Assembly: GCF_000204055.1 (NCBI RefSeq)
Contig: NW_006768804.1
Coordinates: forward strand, 150,374 to 214,373
DNA length: 64,000 nucleotides
Reading direction: 5' to 3'
From: Melampsora larici-populina 98AG31
Lineage: Eukaryota; Basidiomycota; Pucciniomycetes; Pucciniales; Melampsoraceae
Below, piece after piece: positions 37,301-50,763 of this stretch. Position 1 is the first letter of the stretch. The number at the start of each line of letters is the position of its first letter. The notes beneath the pieces were generated by a model. That model searched no databases, had not been told where the DNA came from, and saw only the letters and a program-made list of their open reading frames with translations. The position numbers and the translations under genes are program-made.

Positions 37301-40300
37301 CTTGATCTGTTACGTCGAATTTGGTGTCTGATAGAAAACTAATCTCGATTCCTCGATTTCTCATGGCTCGAGAAAGTTCACCATGACGAGGGTTGAAGAT
37401 CATGATCATTCGGAATTTAGGATGTGGCGTTATTGTCACAATCTCACCCTGATGCATTCCACGTTCAGTCAATTGAAGTTGACAATTGCCTTCGAAAAGC
37501 GGATTAAGACGATCAAGTACAGATGCACTACATAAGTTTGAGTTCTCAATCACTAGCCAATCACCTTGTTTCATCGCTGTCACTAATGGACCGTCAATCC
37601 ATTCAAATCTACAGGTTGCTGGTCTAGTTTGTAAGTTTCGAACAGTGGATATCATCGATGATATATCAATCTCTATTCCTGTAGGTAAACGGCTCAATAT
37701 TTTCAACATCTGATCAGCCGCAGCTTCAGGGGCCATTGAAGAAACAACTTCTCTAAGCGTGCGTAAGTCCATCAAACTTGCTCCAAAGACCGATGCGATA
37801 GGAAAGGTGAGATCAAGTTGACTTTGTAAGCTTGATTGAATTGCGTTGACGATAGTATCCAAAACGACGAGGACATTCCGATGAACATTGCTTTGTTCAA
37901 ATCCACCGAACAGATCAGAAGTATCAGAACCTGAATGCATTGAAATAGTTCGGATACGAGCACCACTTCGTCCTGCAAGATATTTCACAAGTGAAGATTT
38001 TCCTGATTGTTCTGGTCCAGTAAGGATTGGTAACCAATTGAGTTCTAAACATCTCATCAAGGATTCTGCTGGTCTTCTGAGTGATGTAGGTAGATGAGTT
38101 GGTGAAGGTACGGATGGAGTGAGTTGTGGTGTTCCAGACTTTGGTAAGCGACTATGTCCGATGATGAAATCAGTAGATAGTTCGACCACATCTTGTCGGT
38201 CGCTTGTGGTAGAGGCGGCGGTGAAGAACTCGGCACGGATGTTCTGACAAACCAGATGATCTGATGGATTTCTAAAACGACCAGTATAGATCATATCCAA
38301 ATGTTCGAGTGGTGAATTTGGAGATCGATCAAGCTCACTCGGCCTCGTGGTGACTTGCAACCATCTTCCGATATCTCTCAAATTGAATTCCCAAGGTGAG
38401 CCAGAAGAGCCAAAAAGATTTGGCTTGTTGACTTCTTGTGTGATCCTATCGTTGAAATTAACCATTTGAAGGATTTGATCACTACTAAACCCAGGTGCCA
38501 TTTCACTACAAACTGTAAATAAATCATCTTTATCCAGCTCTTTCATAAAAACAACTGTGAATCGGTCGACCAAAGATCGAGGTAATCCTTTACGTGAACC
38601 ACCTTGATGATGTGGGTTCTGGGCCGCAAAGACTCTAAAGTCAGGATGTCGAACAAATGTTCGATCCAGTTCAGGAACATAAACCGTCCCTCTATGATCT
38701 AGACACGCGTTCAAACCTTCCAAGACTGTCTGAGGAGCTAAATTCATTTCATCTAACAACACCCAATCACCTCTCTGAAGTGCGTCAAGAAATGCTGCAT
38801 CCTTCCATGCGAACTCTCCTGCCTTACCACCTTCCACTGGTACGTCTGATCCAAATAAGTCCAATAAATCCGTTTGATCTGAAAGATTGATTCGCCTTAA
38901 GCGTCGACCTGTCATCTTCGCTAATGCTTCTACCATACTCGTCTTACCTACCCCAGGACTACCTTCAAGTAAAATCGATTTCGGAACTTGGAGAGCTCGT
39001 ACGATACGCAAAGTGTTTTGAGCCACGGTAGGTGCCGAAAATGAGTAACGATGATTTGAAAGTTGAGGAGTCGATGTCGAGACAGCTTTCAATAGCGCAA
39101 ATTGACCGATTTGTAACCCAACTTCCGTCTCAAGCACTTCCACCGGGCCTTGATCGATAGGAGGAGGGAGACCAGCAAGTTGATGAAGTTCAATGAAACA
39201 AGCTTGACGTAATTGTTGAATAACTGATGGAGCCAAATCCTGACCAAATCCAGCCGTACCCAGTCGATCAAGCACAGTCATTTGAGCAGCATGAACAAAT
39301 GCGATTGGAATTGGAAGTGTAGAGCATGACTTGATGAAATCACACCATGATAATCCGTCTCTCAAACTAAGTTCACGAGAAGCCAATGGAACCGAAGCTG
39401 GTGATTGTGAAAAAAAGTTCGAGAAACCGACAATGCGCTCAGCCCATGTTAGGCATTCTGAATCAGAAGGGAGTCGATCTGAAGTTGATTTTGAAGTTGA
39501 TAATCTACTTGCAAAGATAGCAATCCGATCGGCGGGTTCAGAGACAAGAGGAACCCAAATCTCCGTAAACCGATTTCGAAGTGCAGGCGAAAGTTCACGT
39601 TTACCGAAATCGCCACCTGGATTCATCGTGGCCATAATCTCAAAAGAAGGATGAGCTTTGATCTGCATTTCCTCAATCGTCGCACCACCACATTCTGCCA
39701 AGACAATTGATCGACTAGGCTCCAATAAACTGTTAAGCCTTTCTAGTACAGAATCGTCTGCTAAAGAGATTTCATCTAATAGGACTGGATCTCCCTCTCG
39801 CATAGCTTGTACCAACGGTCCATCCTTCCATGTGAATAATGCCAGAGATTGTCTTAAAAGCTTCAAGACTGATTCAAGTTGTTGGACTGAGTCAAGTTGG
39901 TTTTCTTTCTTACGTTCTTGAATAAAACCTTCAATCCATTCAATCACTTGATGAGCTTCAAGATCCATAAATGGAGCAGAATCGATTCCAAAATTGACTA
40001 TTAATGAATTGAATTGTTCCATAACAGATCTTAATTCGCCTGCTCGATTTCTAACCGGTCTTTGACTACCTAAAAGGTCTCCAACTTCAGAATTACGATG
40101 TAAGTTAATACATCTCAAGATTTGATTTCGAGTTTCACTAAATGCTTCACAGACTGATGTTTTCCCTGATCCTGCTTCGCCAACTAAAACCACCGGTTCA
40201 TGGAATTCCAATGCTCTTGATAATAACTTAAATAATCTTTTACTGGCTTTTGTTGAAACTAATGAGCTAGGTAGTTGAACATCTTCATACAATCGAACCG

Positions 40301-43300
40301 CATCAATCTTCACTTTCATCACTTCTTCTAATACTTCTCTTACCACAATCTTCTCTTCCATAACTCTTGATCGTTCAGCCAAAAGCATATAACCATCTTC
40401 TGCTAAAGATTGATATCCAACCGCACCACGTTCACCCCATCTAAATAAATCTCTTAAAGTCACAAAACTATGTTTTTGTTCAAAGATTCGATCAGTTTGT
40501 CTTCTACGTTGCAATTCAGTAAAAACTTCTACAATCTTTTTAGAATAACTAGGAGCGATTTGACATCTTTCACATAAAATGATTTCTAATTCATCTCTAG
40601 GGACTTCATCAAAATGTAATTCTAAAAATCGATTTCTAAAAGCTCTTGAAAGTACTTTTCTACCACCATAGAGTCCTGGTGGGTTTTGAGTTGCAAAGAG
40701 CATGAAATGAGGATGAGGTCTAACGACTTCTTGAGTTTCAGGTATCAATAATTCTCGATTATCATCTAATAATCGATTTAAGGCTTCTAATACATCGGAT
40801 GGTGCTAAATTAAGTTCATCTAATACTACCCATTCACCATTTCGAAGCGCTCTAACCAATGCTCCTTCTTTAAAGCATAATTGTCCTGTTTCTGGATCAG
40901 TGGCATAACTTCCAATGTATTCCTGAATGTCGGTGTGTTCATGGTTATTGATTCGTACAAACGTATGACCAGTCCGTTCTGCTAAATACTCTACTATACT
41001 TGTTTTACCACTTGACGTAGGTCCTTGGATCAGGACGGGATAACGACCAGTACTAACAGCTCGAGCGAGATCGATCATCTTGGTCTTGACTGAATCTGTG
41101 AGTACATAAGAGTGTTTCTGATCACCTTGTTCAGCCCGAGTACCTTTCTTCAACCAAAAAGGTCCAACTTGAATGAAGTCTTCTGATGGTGAATTAGGTT
41201 TCTTTGAAGCTTGGTTCATCAAAGCTTTTGGATTCTTAGCCGTCTTAACAAAGTATTGGTGGATCACATTGATCGCTTTAGTGGCCGATCCAGAATCGAG
41301 AGTAGTGACGAATGACATCAAAAAACCTTCTACCAGAGCTCTTCTTAAGCTGAATGAATCCGAGATATCTACTGCAAAGGTCAATGCTCTTGAAAGTGTT
41401 CGCATAGAGTAATGAGGCGGTGAATTTGTCCCGTCAGCTAGTTGACCCGTTTGTGACATTGTTCGAATCGTGGAATAACAGTCAGCCACATCGGTGACTA
41501 CGCGTTTGTCAGACACGTATAAGCCGGTCAGGTATTGAGAGACGATGTTCAAGAGTGCATCTCGATCGTTGTCAGGTGGCTGAACATAGAACTCGGTGAA
41601 TTTACATCGTAGGTTAGCAGGTAAATCTCGTTTACCAACATCAGTCGCAGGGTTCATACAGCTAAACAATCTAAAGTCTGGATCCCTTTTGATAGGCTCC
41701 AAATCACCTCTTTCACTTAGAACGATCGAAGAATTATTATGTTGTAATAAGGTACCCAAGGATTCTAATGTTTCACCTGTTCCAAGATTGATTTCATCTA
41801 AAAGTACCCAATCACCTCGTTGCATAGCTTGAACAAGTGGTCCTTCTACAAACTTAAATCGTACTTGATTTGAAGATGAACTTCTAACAAACCGATCTTC
41901 GAATTCTTCAAGTTTACCAAAAAACGTTTGCCATTCAACTTGTAGATCTTCAATGGTCGAAACCTTTCGACGCTTGTTAGGTGATTCAATTGATTCTGGA
42001 TCCATGATCGTCTTAGGAGCTTGCTTTTGCGCTCGTTCGACCATTGCACGAACCGCTTCTTTCAACATCGTGACTAAACGTGACCATTTCTTTTTGACCA
42101 ATGACTTTCGCATTCCCATAATAAATTCTTGGTTCCGTGAAAGTTTGAATTGGTCACCAAAAACTTGAGTAAATTCGTCAATCAATGAATTTGCAGTCAC
42201 TGTCAAAGAAACAAACAGAATTCAGATTTTATATGCACCGCAAGATTGGTGAAGGATGAGACCTACACTTTGCATCCTCATTCAAATCAAGAGGCTTAAA
42301 ACCTCCCAATAAATCACTCGCTTCACTTTGATTACTCAAGTTGAGTGATACCAAAGACTTACCAACCGACTTAGCCAAGAAACTAATAATCGAAGTCTTA
42401 CCAGTACCAGTCTCACCCACCAAAAGAATCGGTTCAGAAGATTTGATACAATTGGCCAATCTTTCAAGTAACACTAATGAAGATTTAGTCAACGCGAACG
42501 GTCTTGAATATGGAATTGCTGGACCAATTGATTGAGTGATAGGTATTCTGATTCTTCCGATTTGAAGTGAAGCGTTCTTCTTATCTTTTGAAGATTTTTT
42601 GAGTGGGGGTATAAGATCTGGAGTTCTTTGGTATAAACAGTATTTAATTCGCTCTTCATTTAAAGATAAATGAGAACCTAAACAAAGTGCGATTGAGAGA
42701 TCCTGAGTTTTTGATGTTTCGGATTCTGACATAAGTTTATCAGACGAAGCTAAAAAGATATCAACTGCTTCAAGGAAGATAGATTCTTGAATGATTGGAT
42801 TTGGGGATACTGATTGTAAGACTTGATTTTTGGGTATAAGCGTTTCTACTCTTCGAGCCCATCTATTCAAAGCCCGAAAACCGTTAGTTTCATAAAAAAG
42901 TGGAGAAGTAGGATCGAAAAAGAACCAAACGTACCTCATCAATTCTCTCAATGAAGTTCTCATTCGCCGAGAATCATTTGCCGATCGCATAGTTGAGACT
43001 TCCATCCAAGCGCTCACTAAGCAATCTCGTACATCAGTCGACATGGAAGGATGAATCCCTTTTAAAATCTCCACAACATCTTGATGATTCAAATTTGGTA
43101 ATTCAACTTTATTCCAATACCCTTCACCAATAAAACTCTTCGAGGTTTGATCGTCAGCAGTAGTAGTTCGAGTAGCTATTAAAGCAAATCTTTCACTGGC
43201 AGATACCCATCCGATTTGTGAACCCAAATCCATTCCTACTCCATGCTCACATCCATGACCTCCAATTCCTCCTCCAACTTCATATTGAACTCGATGACGG

Positions 43301-45253
43301 ATAAGGTCAGCGACTTGGTTAATGACCGCCAGAATATCCTACATGTGAGCAAAAGTTGGGTGCTTTGAGTCAGCCAGTAGATGGGTACGCTCATTTAGAA
43401 CTCAGCTGTACTCACATCAGAAGCCCGATCTATATCTCGACAAACCAGCCATTTTCCTTCTCGCATAGCACGTGTGAGAGGGCCTTCGACAAACACAAAT
43501 TTCCCCGCATCTTCAGTTGAGCTTACATGACTACCAATCAAACTCTTGGCATCGAGTGTACGTGAAGCCAAGTTGAGGATAACAACATTTGCCTGATGAC
43601 GCGTGAAAGTCTGGTCCGATGATGATGATGCTGATGACCAAAATAGATTAACAACCTCTTCAATTATGGTCGTTTTTCCTGAAGAGGGTGGTCCGGACAA
43701 AAGAACTGGAAGTCTTTGCTCAATCGAACGGGCAAGTGAGCGAATAGCAGCGCGTGACGATGAGGTAGGCACAAAGAGGGGAGCGTATAGAAGGGCCTTC
43801 GGAACGCTGATCTCATTATTATCGCAGATTCGTTTGGGTTGAGACTTTGAAACTTTCGGGGCTGGTAATGAGCCAAAGCGGAGGATGATCAGACCGTCAA
43901 CGTCATTGACCAAGGGACTTAGATCGCCAGGAGACATGAACAAAGGTCGTGAAGTGGTATTGGAAGCCAATAATGATGAGGGTTTCGGACTTTGGGATCG
44001 ACACCAGTCTTCATGCATGGGTAAGACCCAAACATCAATGGCTCTTCTGACAGTCTGATAAGATATGGTTGAGCTTTGAGGATTAGATGAGAGACGAAAG
44101 TCCCATTTAGAAGTTAATTGTTCATCGTATTCAATCAATTCTTCTGGTAGTCTATCTACATGATTCAAGTTGGTATCAGATGGTTGGTTTATTAATTTAG
44201 ATGGCCAAGGTGATATCATATTGGATTCGATCAAACTCGTTGATTGATCGATCTCTGGATTCCAAACATATCGATTCCTGATCTCAATTCCAAACTGAGC
44301 AAATCCAGCGTCACCCTGCCAATACCTCCAACATCGCCAAGCAAGATATCGAATTCCTTGACGCGGATGATGTTGCATCAGACATGATAATACATCGGGC
44401 AGAAGCCATCCGTTTTTGATCAATCCAGGAAAGGGAAGATGGGGTGCAAGCGCCAGAAGTCGATGAAGGGACAAGAGTAGAGATGTGACGCATGGATCAT
44501 GGAATAGGGGATGAGTTGTTGGTAGATTGTTGCGATTGTGACCAAGTGGGACCACAAGAACCGAAGCTGGTAAGATGTTGAAAGGGTCAGTAGCAAATGC
44601 TGGATGTCGTAAAATCAGAATCCCAAAGCTGAAAAAATCAAGCAAAAGTTAGCAAAAATTTATTGGAACTGGTGACTGCTAGTAGATATACAAACTCACT
44701 GAAAAAGTGAAGGATGAATATGTAAACAAGTTACAAAAGCTGAAAATACGAGTCTTAAGAACTCTTTTCGTTTTTCACCTTCTACATCAGGTACAATCGG
44801 TCCTAAATGGGTGAAATGCGACCAAAAATCGCACGTTGCTTGATCATAAAATCCTTGAGATGAATATCCTAATTCAAGTATCCATCGAGAGACGAGTTCA
44901 GGCAAGATAGGACCAAAGAATCTAGCGATGGGTTCAGTAAAGGGTTGAATGAGTGCCAATCGACTTAGTAAATTGCAAAGATTCGAAGTTGTAAGTTGAT
45001 TATTTGAGATATGATGTTGATCGAAGAGATGAATGTCAAGAAATGCAAGTAATAGTTGAATATCATTTGAAGTCAAGTGATTATTGAATCTGAATTCTAT
45101 GATTGTACCCAGATGTTCAGAGTTTGAAGTATTGGGTGAAGCCGCTTTAGAAAGTGGCAAGATTCCAATATGATGTAAGAATTGATTGAGTGCATTTCTG
45201 AGATCAAAAGGTTGATGGGTATCAGTAGTTTGAGATTGATGAGTAGTGTCCAT
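28337..45253 (-). CDS. MDN1: Midasin, AAA ATPase of pre-60S ribosome maturation
   Basis: Seventeen exons give 5,248 residues with all phases consistent: 44700-45253, 43416-44628, 42267-43338, 37017-42199, 36617-36937, 36224-36554, 36029-36135, 35836-35961, 35651-35762, 35511-35584, 35366-35448, 35147-35297, 35001-35079, 30466-34944, 28597-30382, 28430-28490 and 28337-28351. Six AAA Walker A motifs occur in order: GPPSSGKTT (about residue 497), GETGTGKTS (897), GPTSSGKTS (1339), GEAGSGKTS (1619), GSPGVGKTS (2025) and GPEQSGKSS (2341). A long linker, a Glu/Asp-rich region (about 4360-4900) and a C-terminal MIDAS domain with DDSRSMADS (about 5027) follow. In yeast, Rea1/Mdn1 uses ATP to pull the assembly factors Rsa4 and Ytm1 from nascent 60S particles in nucleolus and nucleoplasm. 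The Walker B positions of AAA1 and AAA6 look degenerate. The start at 45253 was chosen because the upstream in-frame sequence is low-complexity lysine/glutamate from a CTTT repeat. Confidence 0.95.
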
Positions 45254-45567
45254 TCCACTTGGTATTCGTCCTTTCTCGTTCTTTCTTTCTTTCTTTCTTT
45301 CTTTCTTTGTTTCCTTTCTTTTCTTGTGAGAATCAGATGAGATTTGGTGAGAATGGTAAAATTCGATTTGCAGTGAACTGGTCACAGGACACTGTTGTGG
45401 GTTCAAAAAATTTACATACACACATGTCACTATTTTAACATGTAATCACTGCACTCAACTGGGTCAGGGTTAGGTTTCAGAATTTCAGTTTCATTCTCTC
45501 TCAGAGATCCTTCCAACTTCTTTCATGCTTCAATCGTCCAGTTCTCTCTTCATCAATTGTTTCCAAG
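45254..45567. promoter_or_regulatory. Shared divergent promoter of MDN1 and the BCD1-like gene
   Basis: Only 314 bp separate the start codons of two oppositely oriented ribosome-biogenesis genes. It includes a CTTT microsatellite (seven units, 45281-45308) directly before the MDN1 start, which makes its leader purine-rich. No known motif was recognised. Confidence 0.6.
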
Positions 45568-46784
45568 ATGTCAACATCGACCTCAATAGCTTCAAGTAGT
45601 TCAACCTCAACCTCAACCATTCCAGATCGAAATCAACTTTGTAAAGAGTGTAATCAAGAAAAATCAATCTACACTTGTCCATCTTGTTCAATAAGAACTT
45701 GTTCATTAAAATGTTCAAATCAACATAAACAAATCAAAAATTGTAATGGAAAACGAAATCGAGTGACTCATGTACCAATCAATCAATACACTTGGGGTAC
45801 TTTAATGCAAGATTATAGTTATCTTGAAGAAGTCAACAGGGCTTTAGATTCGACTAGGAGAAAGTCAACTTCTACCACTGATCCTTCAAAACTTGATTCT
45901 AAACGTGATGGATTAATCAAAAATGCTGCGAGAGAAAACGTTAGATTAAGCTTAATGTCAGAAGGAATGAGTCGTCGGAAAATGAATACAACTAGCTTTA
46001 ATCATAAGTAAATTTCTTGACTTTATTCCTCGTTATTTTTCATACGTTCAAGTTTTTTTTTGTTTTCAATTCACTTACTACAACGTTTTTTGGAATTTGA
46101 TATGATTGGTTTGATAGGAAAAAATGTATGCAATGGACCGTCGAATTAATCTTTCGAATTAAATCATCAAGCAAAGCAAATGAAAATTTCTCTCACCATT
46201 TATCTCATCAAATCCTTTCAACTCTTTCACTCGTCGAGCTTCTTACCCAATCTCTTGGATCTAAAAAACTCAAAATTGATCAATCTGTTCGAGAAAACTT
46301 ACTAGAATCTCTCTCTAAACCAAAACTAGATGAAGAATCCTCAAAATCACCGAATCCATTCGTACTGACACTTCTTCTTGACCCATCTACAACTTCATCA
46401 AATCCCGAATTCTCAATCAATACCACTTCATCATCGCATCCTAAACGTTGCTACCATCTTCTCGAACTTGAAACAACCCTTTCTGACGCCTTGAGTGGCT
46501 CTAGTATTGTCGAATGGCCTATGATAGAAGTATGGAATCTCTCAGAATGGTCAGACCAACTCGCTTCAGATCTAGTGCAAATTCTACCCAAAGCTGCTCC
46601 ACTTCAAACTCGTCAGACTGACTCAGGTTGGGCGAATAAAAGAAGTCGGATCAGTACTGATAGTACAAGTACAGATATCAATCTTACCGACGTACATTCG
46701 GGTGATGGTAGTACAAGGAAGGCTCTTGAGTCAGTAGCAGAGAGTGGACCATTGGTTGATTATAGTAGCGGTGAAGATGATTAA
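45568..46784 (+). CDS. BCD1: zf-HIT protein similar to BCD1 (box C/D snoRNA protein 1)
   Basis: Two exons, 45568-46007 and 46118-46784, join in phase across a 110-bp intron and give 368 residues. A HIT-type zinc finger lies at about residues 24-60, with CKECNQEK, TCPSCSIRTCSLKC and a final NQHKQIKNC. It is followed by a region with TWGTLMQDYSYLEEV, and near the end by IVEWPMIEVWNLSEW, which matches the C-terminal beta segment of BCD1-type proteins. BCD1 acts in the nucleus in the assembly of box C/D snoRNPs that guide rRNA 2'-O-methylation. Other zf-HIT proteins (for example in chromatin-remodelling complexes) are less likely because of the C-terminal motif. The C-terminus is serine/threonine- and acid-rich. 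Confidence 0.85.
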
Positions 46785-48385
46785 GATTTGCCAAGTGATC
46801 TGTGAAATGTCAAACAAAGCGCATATGGACAAATAGCCAAATAAGTAGTAAACCCTCGGCGCCTGCTGACAATGACCAATGGAACATTCATCAGATCATT
46901 GTGGGTTTCTAGGTTTAAAATCGAAAGTTTGAAGATGTCCGCTGGCCAGCTTGAAAACTCACATGGCCTGCATGTAGTATGGATCAAAGATTGAGTTGGA
47001 AAGCAAAGTATACCTAGCAAGCCATCACCATCAACATTGTTTTTTCAAAACACATTGACAAGTGTTATATGATTATATTACCTTGAATCATTGAAAAGAG
47101 CCAAGAGTGTAAACTGATCTGCAAGAAAATTTGCTGGAAGAGAAAGAAGTAAGAGAGTTTTCAGTGAGGTGGGTTAAGTTGATGATAGATCTTTGGCTGT
47201 ATAAAGCAAACTTGTCTAACAGCAATCAAAGATTTTGTGACTTCTTCCTAGTGAAGGCATTGTAATCTTCATGTAAGCAACTTCTCTCTCAGAGGGAGCT
47301 ATCTGTGTCTCCTTTGGGAGATATCAGCTCCATGGCAGACGTGCTGCTTGATTTTTGACACTGAAAGATCCAATATGTAGTCTCTAACTTTACCAAGTCC
47401 CCTTGGAGGTCTACCAAAGAAAAGAATTCTCTAGTAACCCTTGAAGGGGACTTGTTTGAGTTGGCAACAGTCTGCTACATCATCATGTTTCCTTGGAAGG
47501 TACCTTTTGACCCTTGGAGGGCAGTGCTTAGCTACAAGCCAAGCAATATTTAAATGGTAGTGTGAGGAGTGATGGGCTGCAAATTTGATTGGCCATCATC
47601 TGAGGCAATTGTGAGGATAGTGATCCCAGGCTGAATAATGAAAAGACAGAATTGTTTACCAGAGTGTGTTTCCCCCTTATTGTGATGCTCACACATGCAT
47701 TCAGCTAACTGAGGCAATGTCCATTCACTTTTGGCCAACCATTCGGTATGTGATCAGCATGATTGGCAAGGAAGAGTATGACCTCAAGTTTCTTGTGGTC
47801 AATTGAAATGAGAGGATTTCACATGATGGTATCTCAAAGACACATATCATTTGAATCAAGGCACAAATCTTTGTATTGGGCATGCGGAAGAGTACTAGGT
47901 GAAAATCAGCCCACCTGGTCCCTTGTTTTAACTTCCCAGACAGATAGAAATCCTTGTAAGGAACTTGTAACTGGCTGTATTCATAAAAGAATTTATGATA
48001 CTTACAAGGGAGCCTAGGCCAACAGTGTGGCAAAGTTGGACAATGACTTTGAAACATGAGTCATAGATGACAAAGCACATATCAAGAGTATTGAGTATTA
48101 GGCAAGAGGAACATGTGTTAAATTCATACAAATGAGTGGATTGAACTTCAGATGAAGTTTGACACAGATATGACACTGTGATTTATTTGAGTAATCAAGT
48201 TTGAGTGTGGTCTTCTAAGTTCTAAGTGGCCAAATAAGAACTGTCTCAAGTCCTTGCCACCACACATTCTGAATTTCTGAGTAGAGATAAAAAGTTAAAT
48301 GATCTTATGATGACCTGGTTATCAATCAAAAAAGCATACCAGTTTATCATCCTCCATCACATTGTTCAGTCATTAATCAATTTTC
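46785..48385. other. Intergenic region, possible upstream exon of the next gene
   Basis: No supported gene. A small pair of inverted words, aagtccccttggaggt and cccttgaaggggactt, lies near 47395 and 47440. The seven-exon gene that follows may start with an exon in this stretch, since its first exon is the least certain. Confidence 0.35.
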
Positions 48386-50136
48386 ATGGTGTTCAGACTT
48401 TTGTACATTCAGAGCAGGGGGGCTTATCCTTTAACCAAATTTCCAGACAAGAAAGTGCAATAGGATTGTCCAGAAAATGTCAATAGACTGTCTTCACTCT
48501 TATATGAGCTTTGCTTTATGAACTGACCAATTCTTCTGAGACAGTCAACCCCGGTCATGGAAGCTCTACTTCTGATTGCAAGCATCACATTCCATTTGAA
48601 ATTCAAACATCAACATCAGATGAGATAAAAAGATTCTGGAAGAAGAGTAAGTACCAATTATAAACAAATCTGATCTCCTTACAACTACATATTTGTTAAA
48701 GGTATCCAGAATACTGAACATTGATCAAAATTGGCAGGTCATGTAACAGAATCATCCATGAAGAAACATAGAAGATTGATCAAATATATCAGCCGGCTGG
48801 TGAAACAAGACAGAGGAACTTGGAAAGACAGACTTGCAGCTTTATTTGACACAATTCAAATACATCTTCCAATGAGAGATGATGAAGAGAATATAATAAT
48901 TTTGCAAACATTAAATCAACTCATTAGGAGCTATGACTTACCATTTGATGTTGTTCAAGTGGCATGGGCTCAGTTGATCAAAATGGATAACATAGAGTAT
49001 TGTATTCGACCTCGTATCAAGAACCAACTATGGTATGATGAGATGAATATTGCACTGAAATTGTATAAAGATAAGATGATTCAACATATAGGTTCTCTGG
49101 ATCATGGAAAGTTAGTCAATTAATTTGTTGTCTTGATAGTCACTTGCATCAGTTTTCACACTCACCTTTTGAATTGTTTTAATCACATAGAGACCTAAGG
49201 GATTTTGAATCCATGCAAGAAACAATTGGTGAATATGGTATGAAATTAGCTGGAGATTGGCCTCCATCAGTTCAGAAAAATCTATATGCACTTTGGACTT
49301 TGGGTATGTCAGCATATCAATTGCCACTAGGAAAGGAATCATACTGAGTTCACCATCTTATCAAGGTGCAAGGCTTTATGTACGCCTTGGACACAAAAAG
49401 CAGTTACAAAAAGTTGTGGAGACTCAAGTTGTCCAGAGACAATATATTGAATCAGTTCATAACTTGCCTAGCAATAGCAGTATTGAAAAAGTCTACAGAG
49501 ATTGGATACACAACAAATTGAGATCTCATTCAGCTACAATTTTGGAATATATTGACTCCTTGCAGGATGAGAGGTATGTTCATCCTGAAGCTCTTGTGAA
49601 AGATGAGTGTCTTTGTTAACCCAGAATCCAATTGAAGCACTAAGATTGAATTCCAATCAGTGGAATGGGATGTGAAGCCCTATGGCATGAACTTTAATCT
49701 TTTTTCGCATTCAACTGAGGCAATCAAGGTTATTCAATTTTGGGCAAGACGTGAGTGATTTGTGATCCAATCCAAACCATGCATCTAGACTAACAGTGAT
49801 ACCTCTTGACTTGTTGAAGACGTTCATGTGTTCTTGAAAATGAAGAGATTGGGGGAGACTGTTGAATTACAAAAAACTGTGGAAAAATTAGTCAGGAGAA
49901 GTTTTGAGGAGACAAGTAGAATCATGGCAGTTTTCCTTGAAGAAAAAGATGGAACCACTTTCACCTATGAAAGACCTGTCCTCTATGAGTTTTTGAAATA
50001 TTTCAATGCTCAAAATCATCTAATGAATGAAGGAATCCAAAAGGTTCTTGTGGAATATGAAAACAAAGTCAAGTTTGAAAGATTAAAGAGACTAAACAGT
50101 GAGCTGCCAGAGTCTATGTGCTGTCAGATAATGTAG
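48386..50136 (+). CDS. Multi-exon hypothetical protein, lineage-specific
   Basis: Seven exons give 432 residues with consistent phases: 48386-48454, 48541-48646, 48738-49110, 49191-49303, 49366-49573, 49638-49750 and 49820-50136. Six introns of 62-91 bp join open frames that differ from exon to exon, so the splice pattern itself is strong evidence for a gene. The protein is charged and helical, with stretches such as HVTESSMKKHRRLIKYI, KIEFQSVEWDVKPYG and FERLKRLNSELPES. I recognise no domain, no clear signal peptide and no transmembrane segment. The first exon and the ATG at 48386 are the weakest part. The protein may belong to a rust-specific family. Confidence 0.55.
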
Positions 50137-50763
50137 TTGCAACATTCACAGCCTATCATGTTGCTCCTTTTTGACTGATCAGACTTGATCTCAATGATTT
50201 ATACATGTTGTGTTCTGCTCTTTAATGTAGCAAAAGATCAGATCTGCTGAAGGCCCCCCTTGATTTGGCTTTACTTTTGGGATCAAAGAGTTATATGAAA
50301 TATGTATTCAACTGAAAACAAGTGCTTTGTCAACTAGCTTAACAAAAAACCCCAGTGTCCCCCGGAGCAGTTCAACATGCTTGAGATCAAAGTGCAGAAA
50401 CAACCAGTCTTTTACTGTGCTATGTATCCTACATGTTTTAGTTCTTTGCTTTTGTTATTCAATCAAGGGTTGTAAGTTGTGTAAGACATCAAAAAATAAA
50501 TTAACAGGATTCTCTGGCCAAGAGCTTTGGAGTTCTTTGTTCTTCACCACATTGAAGCCAATTCTTTCCACCCTCATTTGATGAAATGGAGTGAAGCGCT
50601 GATGGTGACTGCAAGTTGCAACTGCTTGGCACTTTTAAGCCAGCTTTACGGTACTCGAGATGACACAATCTGTGGTTTGAGGTGCACTTGGGTGTGCACA
50701 TGCTTGAAGCCATATATAATTAAAACTATGGCCAAGATGCACCTCACACTAAGCAACTAAACC
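50137..50763. other. Non-coding stretch downstream of the seven-exon gene
   Basis: No supported gene in these 630 bases. Confidence 0.35.
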
